From the NCBI GenBank assembly GCA_022842685.1, contig JALHPC010000028.1, positions 1-36,899 of the forward strand: 36,899 nucleotides of DNA, written 5' to 3'. The translations under genes and the position numbers were made by a program. The stretch's first letter is position 1, and every line of letters begins with the position of its first letter. This DNA comes from Candidatus Kapaibacterium sp. GTDB taxonomy: Bacteria; Bacteroidota; Ignavibacteria; Kapaibacteriales; Kapaibacteriaceae. The notes beneath the pieces were generated by a model. It did no database searches. It was given only the letters and a program-made list of their open reading frames with translations, and was not told where the DNA came from. Of the stretch, positions 1-7,975 are shown one piece after another.

Positions 1-13
1 GCTCTTCCGATCT
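1..13. other. Illumina adapter remnant at the left contig end
   Basis: The first 13 bases, GCTCTTCCGATCT, are exactly the shared stem of Illumina TruSeq adapters. The reverse complement stands at the other end of the contig. This is untrimmed library sequence, not biology. The threonyl-tRNA synthetase reading frame happens to stay open through it, so a gene caller may extend the gene wrongly into the adapter. Confidence 0.97.
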
Positions 14-569
14 CTTCATTGGCGAAGGCGAAGCGGCATTCTATGGTCCCAAGATCGACTTCATCGTTCGCGACGCTATCGGCCGCAAGTGGCAGCTAGG
101 CACTGTCCAGGTCGACTACGTCATGCCCGATAGGTTTCAGCTGGAGTACACCGGTGGCGACAACGCCAAGCACCGTCCTGTCATCATCCACCGCGCACCG
201 TTTGGCTCGATGGAGCGATTTATCTCGATTCTCATCGAGCATTACGCTGGCAACTTCCCATTTTGGATTGCACCCGTTCAGTGTACCGTTCTGCCGATTG
301 CCGATGCACATCACGACTTTGCGCTCAACGTTGTTCGGCAGCTCGAGCAGATGGGAATCCGTGTCCATGCCGACATGCGCAACGAGAAAATTTCGCGCAA
401 GGTTGCCGAAAGCGAGCAAAAGAAGATTCCCTTTGCGTTTGTTATTGGCGGCAAGGAAGTCGAAAACAACGCCGTTAGCGTGCGCAAGCACGGCGAAGGC
501 GACAAGGGCCAAATGGCACTTGCCGATGTTCTGGCCATGTGCAATCAACTGAACCAGCCGGGCTCGTAA
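14..569 (+). CDS. thrS: Threonyl-tRNA synthetase, C-terminal part (5' end missing)
   Basis: Charges tRNA-Thr with threonine in the cytoplasm. Only about the last 185 residues are present. The catalytic-core segment FYGPKIDF is visible near the start. Class II motif 3, HRAPFGSMERF, follows with its arginine for ATP binding. Next comes the HGTP anticodon-binding domain, running from APVQCTVLPI through ADMRNEKISRK to the end. The N-terminal TGS, editing and most catalytic sequence lie off the contig. The true sequence begins at base 14, after the adapter, and the coding frame is that of base 15 (TTC). The stop codon overlaps the next start as TAATG, suggesting co-transcription with the channel gene downstream. 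Confidence 0.96.
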
Positions 570-1726
570 TGTTCGCGGAAACCACAGAGCCCTTGCCGTT
601 TGGCATGGACGCTCTTCGGTTGATGCTTCCCGCTGATGGTACGCCATACCTCGGCCTCCATCTATGGCAGTGGGTTGCCCTTGCCGTGCTGGTTGTTGGG
701 GCATGGGCCGTTGGCCGAATCTTGTACGTCGTGATTCGGCCCATCGTCCTAGGTGGTTGTAGGAAGCTTGGGTTCGACACCAGCGACGCTCTCGCGATTA
801 AGCGTGCAACGCGGGCGCTTTCGATGGGCGTTTCAACAGCCGTCATCGGCCGATTCCTGCCATGGCTGTTATTGCCCGATGGATATGCCTTGTGGCTCGG
901 GACGTCGGTCGACATCGTTACCATCGTACTCACTATCCTGACTGCCTACCGCCTTGTGGGCCTCATCGCCCAGCGACTTGCCGAGGTGTACAAAACGGAC
1001 AGCAGCACAACGATGCGCCTTGTGCCATTCATTGGCCGGGCGCTTAAGGTTGTACTCGTTGTGATTGGCTTCGTGCTTATCCTTAGTCGCATGCACGTAG
1101 ATCTAACAGCCGTGCTTGCCGGTCTGTCAATCGGTGGTGCTGCGTTAGCGTTGGCCTCGCAAGACACCATCAAGAACATCTTTGGTGCCGTTACGATTAT
1201 GACCGACCGCCCCTTTGTTGTTGGTGACTGGATTATCGTGTCGGACGGTGAAGGCACCGTCGAAGACATTGGCTTGCGTTCGACACGCATTCGAACGTTT
1301 GCCGACTCGGTTCTGACCATTCCCAATGGGCGGCTGGCCGATATGGCTATCAACAACATGGGCATGCGCGTGTATCGGCGGTACCGTACCTTGCTGGGCA
1401 TTCAGTACAATACTCCACCGGCATCGGTTGCTGCTTTTGTTGACGGTGTGCGGGAGATTCTTCGCAACCACCCCGCGATATTGCAAGACCCCACGAGAGT
1501 TGTGACGGGATTCTTCGAGTTTGATGCTTCCTCGTTGAGCATCCTCGTTAACAGTTTTATGACGGCTGCCAACCTTGCCGAAGAGGTCCAGATTCGCACC
1601 GAGCTCAATATGGCCTTTCTAGAGCTCGCTGCCAAGCTGAACGTGTCGTTTGCCTTCCCGTCACGGACGATTTACTTTGATCCTTCGAATGCCGCCGGCG
1701 TGCCTCATTCAGTGCCTTCGTCGTAA
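569..1726 (+). CDS. MscS-family small-conductance mechanosensitive ion channel
   Basis: Inner-membrane channel that opens under membrane tension to release solutes during osmotic downshock. The 385-residue product has hydrophobic segments near residues 30-55, 95-115 and 155-200. The last is the family's pore helix, rich in Gly/Ala (LAGLSIGGAALALASQDT), followed by NIFGAVTIMTDRPFVVGDWI, the start of the cytoplasmic beta domain. The C-terminal alpha/beta vestibule region follows. I chose the ATG at 569 because it overlaps the thrS stop as TAATG. An upstream in-frame ATG at 539 would lie inside thrS. The extra N-terminal helices make it larger than E. coli MscS (286 aa) and more like the YbdG/YnaI group. 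The family is firm; the subgroup is not. Confidence 0.93.
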   Translation: MFAETTEPLPFGMDALRLMLPADGTPYLGLHLWQWVALAVLVVGAWAVGRILYVVIRPIVLGGCRKLGFDTSDALAIKRATRALSMGVSTAVIGRFLPWLLLPDGYALWLGTSVDIVTIVLTILTAYRLVGLIAQRLAEVYKTDSSTTMRLVPFIGRALKVVLVVIGFVLILSRMHVDLTAVLAGLSIGGAALALASQDTIKNIFGAVTIMTDRPFVVGDWIIVSDGEGTVEDIGLRSTRIRTFADSVLTIPNGRLADMAINNMGMRVYRRYRTLLGIQYNTPPASVAAFVDGVREILRNHPAILQDPTRVVTGFFEFDASSLSILVNSFMTAANLAEEVQIRTELNMAFLELAAKLNVSFAFPSRTIYFDPSNAAGVPHSVPSS

Positions 1727-1762
1727 TTTTCGCGTTCTCCCATGCACTTTCCCTCGACACCT

Positions 1763-2371
1763 ATGAAGTTCCTCCTTGCCATTGCCCTGTTGATAGGCAG
1801 CACTCACGCTGCGTCGGCCTGTATCGCCTGTGCCTACAATGCCGTGCGCCACGTGGCTACGTCGCCCGCCCTTGCTGGTACGCCAGTCGCAGTACAGCAA
1901 CAGAAGAGTAAGGGGGCAATGGATGCCGCAGGTACAACACGCCGCGCTGGCGCCTTCGGCGGCTCCATCGACCCCGCTGCTGCCGAGTGGAAGCCATCTG
2001 AACAACAGCGTATTCCGGATGCGAATTTCGAACTGCAGCACGCCACGGGCAATGCATGGCTTAGCGTTTTGTCGCAACAAGAGTATACACCGCATAACAC
2101 CTTCCTCGATGCCTTTGCCTCGAGCATTACGACCGAAAATCCGGCGGCCACGATGGGACCGCGTACCGAGCATGCGGTGAAGGATGCCAAGTTTACGCTG
2201 ATGCGCGTAAAGCTGCCGGTACAAGGATTGAATATGGCCATGCTTGTTGCCGTTACAAGCAACAAGTTTGGGTCGTTCCAAGTGGTGTTCATGACGAACG
2301 ATGATCTGTACGACGACTACCTGCCCGACTTCATGAAGGTGCTGGACTCGTATCGCAAGCCCACGTCGTAA
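1763..2371 (+). CDS. Secreted protein of unknown function
   Basis: I do not recognise the family. The 202-residue product starts with a clear signal peptide (MKFLLAIALLIGSTHAASA), then a cysteine-containing stretch (CIACAYNAVRH) and a low-complexity Ala/Gly/Gln linker to about residue 75. A compact C-terminal domain holds KFTLMRVKLPVQGLNMAMLV and ends in acidic/aromatic YDDYLPDFMKVLDSYRK. Cleavage after ALA/ASA would leave a periplasmic or surface protein; a lipoprotein reading (ASAC) is possible but the lipobox is poor. The ATG at 1763 is preferred over one at 1742 because it puts the charged residue directly before the hydrophobic core. Its stop overlaps the cupin start (TAATG), so the two are probably co-translated. 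Confidence 0.7.
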   Translation: MKFLLAIALLIGSTHAASACIACAYNAVRHVATSPALAGTPVAVQQQKSKGAMDAAGTTRRAGAFGGSIDPAAAEWKPSEQQRIPDANFELQHATGNAWLSVLSQQEYTPHNTFLDAFASSITTENPAATMGPRTEHAVKDAKFTLMRVKLPVQGLNMAMLVAVTSNKFGSFQVVFMTNDDLYDDYLPDFMKVLDSYRKPTS

Positions 2372-2736
2372 TGTTCGTCCGTCAGTTACTCGACTGCGAA
2401 GAGTTCGTTGCCGGCGACGGCACCATCCTTCGCGAACTGCTTCACCCCGACAAGCATCCCATTGCCTTGCGGTCGTCCTTGGCTCATGCCATCCTGCCGC
2501 CCAATACGAGCTCGCACCTGCATGCCCTGGCTACCTGCGAGGTCTACTACATCTTGTCCGGCACGGGCGACATGGAAATCGACGCAGAGCTTCGTGGCAT
2601 TGGACCTGGCGACTGTATCGTTATTCCACCACATGCCAAGCAGCGATTGCATAATCGCAGCCAATCAGAGCCCATTGTATTGCTCTGCATTGTTGATCCA
2701 GCTTGGCAAGCATCCGACGAAACCGTCTGGCCATGA
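2371..2736 (+). CDS. Small single-domain cupin protein
   Basis: A 121-residue one-domain cupin, probably a cytosolic metal-binding protein. Cupin motif 1 is visible as [20 protein letters not shown], with the two His and the Glu that bind the metal. Motif 2 is [18 protein letters not shown], with the third His. Small cupins include mannose-6-phosphate isomerase-like proteins, dioxygenases and sugar-binding regulators, and the sequence does not say which this is. It sits in a tight string: its start overlaps the upstream stop by one base, and its stop overlaps the next start as ATGA. Confidence 0.88.
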   Translation: MFVRQLLDCEEFVAGDGTILRELLHPDKHPIALRSSLAHAILPPNTSSHLHALATCEVYYILSGTGDMEIDAELRGIGPGDCIVIPPHAKQRLHNRSQSEPIVLLCIVDPAWQASDETVWP

Positions 2737-3107
2737 GCAAGAAGCGCATCCCACGCAAGGCCCTACGAGCCAAGGCCACCAAGTATGGCGCCGGTAGTCA
2801 CGAACGGCACATCCTGATTTGCGTTGATGCCGACAAGGGCAAGTGTTGTTCTCGTGCCGACGGAAAGGTGTCGTGGGATCACCTCAAACAACGCCTTCAT
2901 GACCTGGGCCTCGATGTTCCCGGCAAGGTATACCGCACCAAGGCCAACTGCCTACGCCTGTGTGTTGCCGGCCCTGTGGCCGTGGTCTTTCCCGACAATG
3001 TCTGGTATCACTCGTGTACGCCGGCCGTGCTCGACCGTATCATCGACGAGCACCTCGTGGGCGGTGTGCCCGTCGAGGACTACCGCATCCATTCTGCGCT
3101 AGAATGA
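2733..3107 (+). CDS. Thioredoxin-like [2Fe-2S] ferredoxin family protein
   Basis: A 124-residue protein of the thioredoxin-fold 2Fe-2S ferredoxin family (related to the NuoE C-terminus and the Aquifex-type ferredoxins), likely a cytoplasmic electron carrier. The cysteine pattern is Cys30, Cys38/39, then Cys73 and Cys77 ([10 protein letters not shown]), matching the family's C-x8-C ... C-x3-C ligands. The doubled Cys38-Cys39 is a small oddity. A basic N-terminal tail ([15 protein letters not shown]) precedes the fold. The start at 2733 overlaps the cupin stop (ATGA) and the stop overlaps the next gene (ATGA). Its electron partner is not evident from the neighbours. Confidence 0.87.
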   Translation: MSKKRIPRKALRAKATKYGAGSHERHILICVDADKGKCCSRADGKVSWDHLKQRLHDLGLDVPGKVYRTKANCLRLCVAGPVAVVFPDNVWYHSCTPAVLDRIIDEHLVGGVPVEDYRIHSALE

Positions 3108-3448
3108 GAACGCTCGTCGACATTTACGACTACTGCATCACGAAGCCCGGTACCACCGAAGATCTTCCGTTTGGGCCGACGCCCCTTGTCTATAAGGTGG
3201 CAGGAAAGATATATCTGTTTGTGGGGAACGACGAATACCCACCAACCATTGCTGTTAAGGGGGCGCCGGAGGACATAGCCCAACTGCGGGAGCAGTATAG
3301 TTCGGTGTTTGCGGGACCTTACTTAAATGCCAAACATTGGACTACGATTCAGCTAACTGGCGAGGTGCCGGATGACGTTGTCCGAAGCTTGGTTGATACG
3401 TCCTATGCCCTGGTTGTAAAGGGCTTACCGAGGGCCAAGCGGCCGTAA
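3104..3448 (+). CDS. YjbR/MmcQ family protein
   Basis: A 114-residue protein of the MmcQ/YjbR family, which has a CyaY-like double-wing fold and is often labelled DNA-binding without firm biochemistry. Family features seen are the N-terminal [28 protein letters not shown], a central strand-rich part, the [11 protein letters not shown] signature and the closing [11 protein letters not shown]. The start codon overlaps the ferredoxin stop (ATGA). It ends the plus-strand operon, with only three bases before the converging lipoprotein gene and no obvious terminator between them. Confidence 0.88.
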   Translation: MRTLVDIYDYCITKPGTTEDLPFGPTPLVYKVAGKIYLFVGNDEYPPTIAVKGAPEDIAQLREQYSSVFAGPYLNAKHWTTIQLTGEVPDDVVRSLVDTSYALVVKGLPRAKRP

Positions 3449-3451
3449 CGA

Positions 3452-3922
3452 CTAGTGAGCGAGCCGGGCCGTGAACCGTCCGGCACCGCGCTTGCGGCTA
3501 TAGCCAAAGTGGGCCTCGAAGGTGCCCTCGATTTCAGTGTCGGTTCGCTTGGTGATGTCAAGCCAACCCGTGTACAGCCGTACGTTGCTCATGCTGGTTG
3601 AATCGGCGCTGCCACCGAGTGAAAAGTAGGCGCAAGCTGCGCTGTCGGCATGCAAAACATGACGTCCAACGCGAATGGTGTCAAGCATTGCCAGCGAAAA
3701 TTCTTCGACCACCTGAGCGTGCAAGCGACGAGAGACAATCGTAATGCGACCCATCGAATGCGTTATCGTTGGGGGCTCCATGGAATGCCAAGCATCAGAA
3801 CCAATCGATAGGTCGAGAGAAACAAACGGTGCTGGCTCGGGTGTGGTGGGAGCCGTGGAGCGCGAGCAGGCAAGGCCTGCTACAGCAAAAAGAACAAGGA
3901 GGGAAGCGGTAAGACGGTGCAT
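3452..3922 (-). CDS. Putative lipoprotein of unknown function
   Basis: I do not recognise a domain. The 156-residue product begins MHRLTASLLVLFAVAGLACS, a short lipoprotein-type signal peptide with the candidate lipidated Cys at residue 19. The lipobox GLAC is loose, as is common in Bacteroidota. A Thr/Pro-rich linker follows, and then a beta-rich domain ending in GTFEAHFGYSRKRGAGRFTARLAH. I chose the ATG at 3922. An upstream in-frame ATG at 4000 would add 26 residues before the signal peptide and bury it. It is the last gene of the long minus-strand series. Its protein probably sits in the outer or inner membrane facing the periplasm. Confidence 0.72.
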   Translation of the reverse strand: MHRLTASLLVLFAVAGLACSRSTAPTTPEPAPFVSLDLSIGSDAWHSMEPPTITHSMGRITIVSRRLHAQVVEEFSLAMLDTIRVGRHVLHADSAACAYFSLGGSADSTSMSNVRLYTGWLDITKRTDTEIEGTFEAHFGYSRKRGAGRFTARLAH

Positions 3923-4004
3923 TGGTGCATCGTAAGTTGGTTGGGACGATGGTAATGACAACAAACGGGCAAAAAAGTAACCGAATGGAGGAATTACCAA
4001 CGCG

Positions 4005-4652
4005 CTATTGCATCAGCGAACGAATGTAGAGGGCGGCAGCAATGGCGGCAAGTCCGGTGGCAACGACGACGGCAGTCCAGCGGGCTAGCGCACGAAGCGC
4101 AGGTATTCGATGCTTTGGAAGCGACGGAAACGACACCACGGCGCTGCCAATTCCATGGAACAAGTGCATGCCAAGCGCAGCCATAGAGGCCACATAGAAC
4201 AACGTGTACGGTAAGGATGCAAAGGCAAGATGCGCGTCGTCATATAGGTTTACCTGCGCCATATAGGCACGGTGTGGAATCACGAATCTTGCAAGGTGGA
4301 GAAGCAGGAAGATAAAGATTGCTGCCCCTGTAAGGCCCACAAACCGTGTGGTAATGCTGCGAGGCGGGGGAATGCCGGGGCGTTTACGACGTAGTTGCCA
4401 CGCATTGTATCGCATCCGAGCGCCTACTCCGATATGGGTAACGAATAACAAGGCCAGCAGCACCTCCAGCAGGCGCACAAACCACTGCCTACCCATAACA
4501 TCGACGTAGGCAAGGTATGGCGTGGGTGTTGTAAGCAACAACATGGCGTTCGACAGCAGGTGCTCCACAAGGAATAACAGCAGCAACACTCCGGTCACGG
4601 CCTCGACATTCTTGCGCCCTAGGGGCGTAGTTAACGACAGGGGATGGGGCAT
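4005..4652 (-). CDS. sdhC: Succinate dehydrogenase/fumarate reductase cytochrome b558 subunit
   Basis: Membrane anchor of complex II, carrying haem b and passing electrons to quinone. The 215-residue protein has five hydrophobic helices. The N-terminal LGRKNVEAVTGVLLLLFLVEHLLSN is the family hallmark, with a His in helix 1. Further histidines stand in helix 2 (FVTHIGVGAR), helix 3 (LLLHLARF) and helix 4 (LGMHLFHGI), as expected for the Bacillus/Bacteroidota b558 type that usually carries two haems. Oddly, sdhA and sdhB are absent; the neighbours are a DUF4286 gene and a lipoprotein gene. The flavin and iron-sulphur subunits must be encoded elsewhere, or this is a second, orphan anchor. Confidence 0.85.
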   Translation of the reverse strand: MPHPLSLTTPLGRKNVEAVTGVLLLLFLVEHLLSNAMLLLTTPTPYLAYVDVMGRQWFVRLLEVLLALLFVTHIGVGARMRYNAWQLRRKRPGIPPPRSITTRFVGLTGAAIFIFLLLHLARFVIPHRAYMAQVNLYDDAHLAFASLPYTLFYVASMAALGMHLFHGIGSAVVSFPSLPKHRIPALRALARWTAVVVATGLAAIAAALYIRSLMQ

Positions 4653-4664
4653 CGGGCGATAGTA

Positions 4665-4973
4665 CTAGGCGCGAAGCTCGTCGGTAAGCAACAGCCGCGA
4701 AGCTGTTACCGTTGCCCCATATCGCTCGCTGTGTTGGGCTTGAAGAGCAGGGGCACGGTTAGCGGCATAGTCATGGTAGGCGTCGATCGACGTAGCCATG
4801 TAGTCGATGACAATGGTTGTGACGTTGGTTGCAGGGTCGAGTACACGGCGTACGTGATGTGCGACAAAGCACCCGGTGGCAAGCACGTCGGGGATGTGTT
4901 GGTGCTGCATCCAGGCAAGCCAATCGGCAAACACATCGGTGGGGATGGAAACCGTAACGCGATACGTTATCAT
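4665..4973 (-). CDS. DUF4286 family protein
   Basis: A 102-residue cytosolic protein of the DUF4286 family, common in Bacteroidota and of unknown function. The family signature is clear: an N-terminal strand ITYRVTVSIPTDVFADWLAWM, then HIPDVLATGCF, and near the C-terminus a Tyr/Ala-rich helix with HSERYGATV. The fold is probably a ferredoxin-like dimeric alpha/beta barrel; that is inference. Its start overlaps the nhaA stop as ATGA, so it is translationally coupled to the antiporter. Confidence 0.85.
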   Translation of the reverse strand: MITYRVTVSIPTDVFADWLAWMQHQHIPDVLATGCFVAHHVRRVLDPATNVTTIVIDYMATSIDAYHDYAANRAPALQAQHSERYGATVTASRLLLTDELRA

Positions 4974-6304
4974 GATTCGACAGTTGGCGATTGTGGCAGC
5001 GTACGACGGAGGAAGATGTAGCCAGCAATTGCAGAAATACTGGAGCCCACAAGAATGGACAGCTTGGCCGACTGAAGGTTTGCTGGATCGATGTATGCCA
5101 GGTGGGCAACAAATAGTGCCATGGTAAAGCCGATGCCACAGAGCAACGACACGCCATAGATGTGCTTCAGTGTTGTATGCGCTGGTAACTCGGCCCAGCC
5201 AAGCTTAAGAGAAAGCCAGGCAGCAAGAGTGATTCCTGCTTGCTTGCCAAGAAATAGGCCAAGGATAATGCCAAGGGAAAGATTCGAGCTTAGTCCGGCA
5301 ACCATGGATTCGGTAACAGCAACGCCGCTGTTGGCCAGGGCAAAAATGGGCATAATGAGAAAGGCCACGTAGGGTTGCAGGCCATGTTCGATGCGGGCCA
5401 ATGGCGACTGTACTCGTTCGCTCATCTTTTCAAGGGCGTGGATGACGTCCGATTCGTCCGAGTCGCGCCGCTCGTCTTCGGGGGTGCGCATTACGTCGAG
5501 AACCATGTCGTGAACCTTGCGGAAGAACGACTGCCGGGTAAGCTTGCGATTTACTGGGATGGTAAGCGCAAGAACAACGCCGGCTATGGTGGCGTGCACG
5601 CCACTTTGCAGCACGAAGTACCACAGCAGAAGGCCGCCGATGATGTAAAACTTGATGCTGTGGATGCCCATACGATTGCCTAGGTACAGTACAGCCGTAA
5701 CGATTGCAGCCCACAGCAGCATGAGCATATTGAGGTCGCCAGAGTAGAACACGGCAATCACTAGCACGCTTAACAGGTCGTCGACGATTGCCAGTGCAGC
5801 CAGAAACACCTTGAGGCCAAGTGGCACGCGATTGCCAAGGAGGGCGAGGAATCCAAGGGCAAAGGCGATATCCGTAGCAACGGGCACGCCCCAGCCACGA
5901 ATGGCTGGTGTGCCGGCGTTAAGTGTTGCGTAAATGCCGGCGGGGAAGACCATGCCAAAGACGGCCCCAATCATGGGGAGCATCGCCTTTTTCAACGACG
6001 ACAATTCGCCAATCAACATCTCGCGCTTGATTTCGAGTCCAACAACAAGGAAGAACACCACCATCAACGCATCGTTCACAAAGTGCTCGAAGGTAAAATG
6101 CAGATGCAGGCCAGCTATCGTAAACGCCAACTCCTGGTGAAGAACATCGATGTAACTTGCTCCAAGAGGCGAGTTAATCCACACCATGGCAATTGCCGTG
6201 AAGCAGATAATAACGATGCCCGCACTGCTGCTGGCTTGAAAGAAGTCGAGAAACGCGCTTTGAATGCGCGTGCCTACGCGGCGTATGGGACGTACGGCTG
6301 ACAT
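4970..6304 (-). CDS. nhaA: Na+/H+ antiporter NhaA
   Basis: Inner-membrane antiporter that expels Na+ in exchange for protons, for pH and salt homeostasis. At 444 residues it is somewhat longer than E. coli NhaA (388). Family markers are VNDALMVVFFLVVGLEIKRE, the ion-binding aspartate pair in ALAIVDDLLSVLVIAVFYS, the conserved FALANSGV and GIGFTMALFVAHLAY near the end. The extra length comes mostly from a cytoplasmic loop in the middle (around residues 265-300, rich in Arg/Glu/Asp and including the segment TPEDERRDSDESD). It lies 12 bases after rfbA and overlaps the DUF4286 gene by four bases. Confidence 0.96.
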   Translation of the reverse strand: MSAVRPIRRVGTRIQSAFLDFFQASSSAGIVIICFTAIAMVWINSPLGASYIDVLHQELAFTIAGLHLHFTFEHFVNDALMVVFFLVVGLEIKREMLIGELSSLKKAMLPMIGAVFGMVFPAGIYATLNAGTPAIRGWGVPVATDIAFALGFLALLGNRVPLGLKVFLAALAIVDDLLSVLVIAVFYSGDLNMLMLLWAAIVTAVLYLGNRMGIHSIKFYIIGGLLLWYFVLQSGVHATIAGVVLALTIPVNRKLTRQSFFRKVHDMVLDVMRTPEDERRDSDESDVIHALEKMSERVQSPLARIEHGLQPYVAFLIMPIFALANSGVAVTESMVAGLSSNLSLGIILGLFLGKQAGITLAAWLSLKLGWAELPAHTTLKHIYGVSLLCGIGFTMALFVAHLAYIDPANLQSAKLSILVGSSISAIAGYIFLRRTLPQSPTVES

Positions 6305-6316
6305 AGTGGCTACTAT

Positions 6317-7207
6317 CTACGATTTCGGAATAAACATCTCTGCGTAGCGGCGATAGTCGGACGATGGCATCGATCGCACCGTTCGTTCATATTGCTCTGG
6401 CGTAATGAAACCGCTGGTAAGGGCAATCTCTTCCAGGCAAGCAATCTTGAGTCCTTGGCGTTTTTCAATAGCATGGATGAACGTCCCTGCCTCGAGCAAG
6501 CTCTCCGGTGTGCCGGTGTCCAGCCATGCAATGCCTCGGCCGATAGGTACAACGCGCAGCTGGCCGCGCTCAAGATAGCGTTTGTGCACATCGGTAATCT
6601 CGAGCTCGCCGCGCGCCGACGGCTCCAGCGTCTCGGCAATGCCCACCACGTCGTTATCATACAGGTAGATACCCGGCACGGCAAGATTCGACCGCGGATG
6701 TGCTGGCTTCTCTTCGAGCGATATCACAGAACCGTCGTTCGCTAGTTCAACCACGCCGTATCGTTCAGGGTCCTGCACCGGATAGCCAAACACCGTAGCC
6801 CCATGGCTGTGCTCGCGCACGGCCGTCCGCAAAAAGTCTAGCTTGCCATACAGCAGGTTGTCTCCCAGCATTAAGCACACCGAAGCATCGCCGATAAATT
6901 CTCTTCCCACGAGAAAGGCCTCGGCAATGCCACGCGGCTGGTCCTGTTCGGCATACGAAAGCCGTATACCCCACTGCTCGCCGCTGCCAAGCACCCGTTC
7001 AAAGGTTGCCCTGTCATGGGGCGTCGTGATAATCAGGATGTCACGTAGGCCCGCCATCATCAGGGTCGACAGCGGGTAATAAATCATGGGCTTGTCGTAC
7101 ACGGGCTGCAGCTGCTTGCTGAATGCCTGCGTCATGGGATACAGTCTACTGCCCGAGCCCCCGGCAAGGATGATGCCGCGAAAGTGTTGGTCGTTGTGGT
7201 GATTCAC
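6317..7207 (-). CDS. rfbA: Glucose-1-phosphate thymidylyltransferase
   Basis: Makes dTDP-glucose from glucose-1-phosphate and dTTP, the first step to dTDP-rhamnose for surface polysaccharide. Nucleotidyltransferase motifs are GIILAGGSGSRLYPMT, KQLQPVYDKPMIYYPLSTLM, the metal-binding LGDNLLYG, and SLEEKP. With a GTG start at 7207 the product is 296 residues, close to the usual 290. No ATG lies near the first conserved strand. The longer open frame, back to 7423, would overlap phoU and adds low-complexity sequence without homology. The GTG lies 11 bases past the phoU stop, so rfbA probably rides on the phosphate operon. No other rhamnose gene (rfbB, C, D) is present here. Confidence 0.93.
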   Translation of the reverse strand: MNHHNDQHFRGIILAGGSGSRLYPMTQAFSKQLQPVYDKPMIYYPLSTLMMAGLRDILIITTPHDRATFERVLGSGEQWGIRLSYAEQDQPRGIAEAFLVGREFIGDASVCLMLGDNLLYGKLDFLRTAVREHSHGATVFGYPVQDPERYGVVELANDGSVISLEEKPAHPRSNLAVPGIYLYDNDVVGIAETLEPSARGELEITDVHKRYLERGQLRVVPIGRGIAWLDTGTPESLLEAGTFIHAIEKRQGLKIACLEEIALTSGFITPEQYERTVRSMPSSDYRRYAEMFIPKS

Positions 7208-7218
7208 TCCGTGCAAAT

Positions 7219-7932
7219 CTACGGCTGATCCGACGCGTTCGACGCGTCGGACGAGTCCGACAGGTCCGACAGGTCCGACGCGGAGCGGTGTCGCACCAGC
7301 TTGGCTTGCACAAGGAAGATGACGTTTTCGGCGATGTTGGTGGCATGGTCGCCCAATCGCTCGATGTCGTGAAGCGCAATCACGAGTTTGGCGCCAGCAG
7401 GTACCGCCTGTGGATCCTGACACATGCGATGCGTAAGCTCGTCCTGAAGCTCGTCGTAGAGCGAGTCGATGGTCGAGTCTGTAGGCAGAATGTGACGAGC
7501 CGTCTCGGGGTCGTTATTGATGAAGGCGTCTAAGCTGCTCTTAATCATTGCATAGACGGGGTCGGTGATTCGCTCGATGCCAATGTCGTTGGCTAGCGGA
7601 ACGATGTCGGGCATGCGCAATACGAGGCCGGCAACTTCGGCGGCAACATCACCAATGCGCTCAAGCTCGTTGTTGATTTTGATTGCCGCCAGCAGTAGGC
7701 GCAAATCGCTTGCCACGGGCTGGTTGAGCGCAAAAATGCGCTGGCATTGCTTGTCGATTTTGAGGTCGAGTTTGTCGACCTTGTCGTCGCGCTCAGCAAC
7801 GATGCGCGCAAGCTCGATGTTTCCCTCGCGGATGGCGCGAAGCGCAAACTCTACCTGTTCCTCGACGAGCGAGCCCATGCGAATGAGGCGCGTACGGAGT
7901 TTGTCGAGGTCTTCTTCGAAGGGACGATTCAT
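7219..7932 (-). CDS. phoU: Phosphate signalling complex protein PhoU
   Basis: Links the PstSCAB transporter to the phosphate-sensing kinase and restrains phosphate uptake. The 237-residue product is two copies of a three-helix PhoU domain. The first begins FEEDLDKLRTRLIRMGSLVEEQVEFAL and the second begins around NDIGIERITDPVYAMIKSSLDAFINND. Metal-site type E/D-xx-D stretches are visible, such as ERIGDVAAEVAG and ERLGDHATNIAENVIFL. The last ~20 residues are an unusual Ser-Asp-x tandem tail encoded by 9-base repeats and absent from ordinary PhoU. It lies 43 bases after pstB and directly before rfbA. Nearby regulators of the PhoR/PhoB type are not in this window. Confidence 0.95.
   Translation of the reverse strand: MNRPFEEDLDKLRTRLIRMGSLVEEQVEFALRAIREGNIELARIVAERDDKVDKLDLKIDKQCQRIFALNQPVASDLRLLLAAIKINNELERIGDVAAEVAGLVLRMPDIVPLANDIGIERITDPVYAMIKSSLDAFINNDPETARHILPTDSTIDSLYDELQDELTHRMCQDPQAVPAGAKLVIALHDIERLGDHATNIAENVIFLVQAKLVRHRSASDLSDLSDSSDASNASDQP
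7225..7281. repeat. 9-base in-frame repeat (Ser-Asp-x) and hairpin in the phoU tail
   Basis: On the coding (minus) strand the sequence repeats a 9-base unit of the form TCGGAC-NNN, giving S-D-L, S-D-L, S-D-S, S-D-A and S-D, with one S-N-A interruption. At the 3' end, 7230-7250 is a perfect 8-base inverted repeat (CCGACGCG / CGCGTCGG) around a 5-base loop, a few bases before the phoU stop. The same S-D-x unit appears in the J-domain gene at 32832-32882. Confidence 0.85.
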
Positions 7933-7975
7933 GATGGTAACATTGATAAGAACGGGAACTGTCGTGCCTATGCGC

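Noticed and set aside
7208..7423. Extension of rfbA upstream to 7423.
   Set aside because: It overlaps the phoU tail repeat, lacks homology, and the GTG at 7207 gives the family's normal length.
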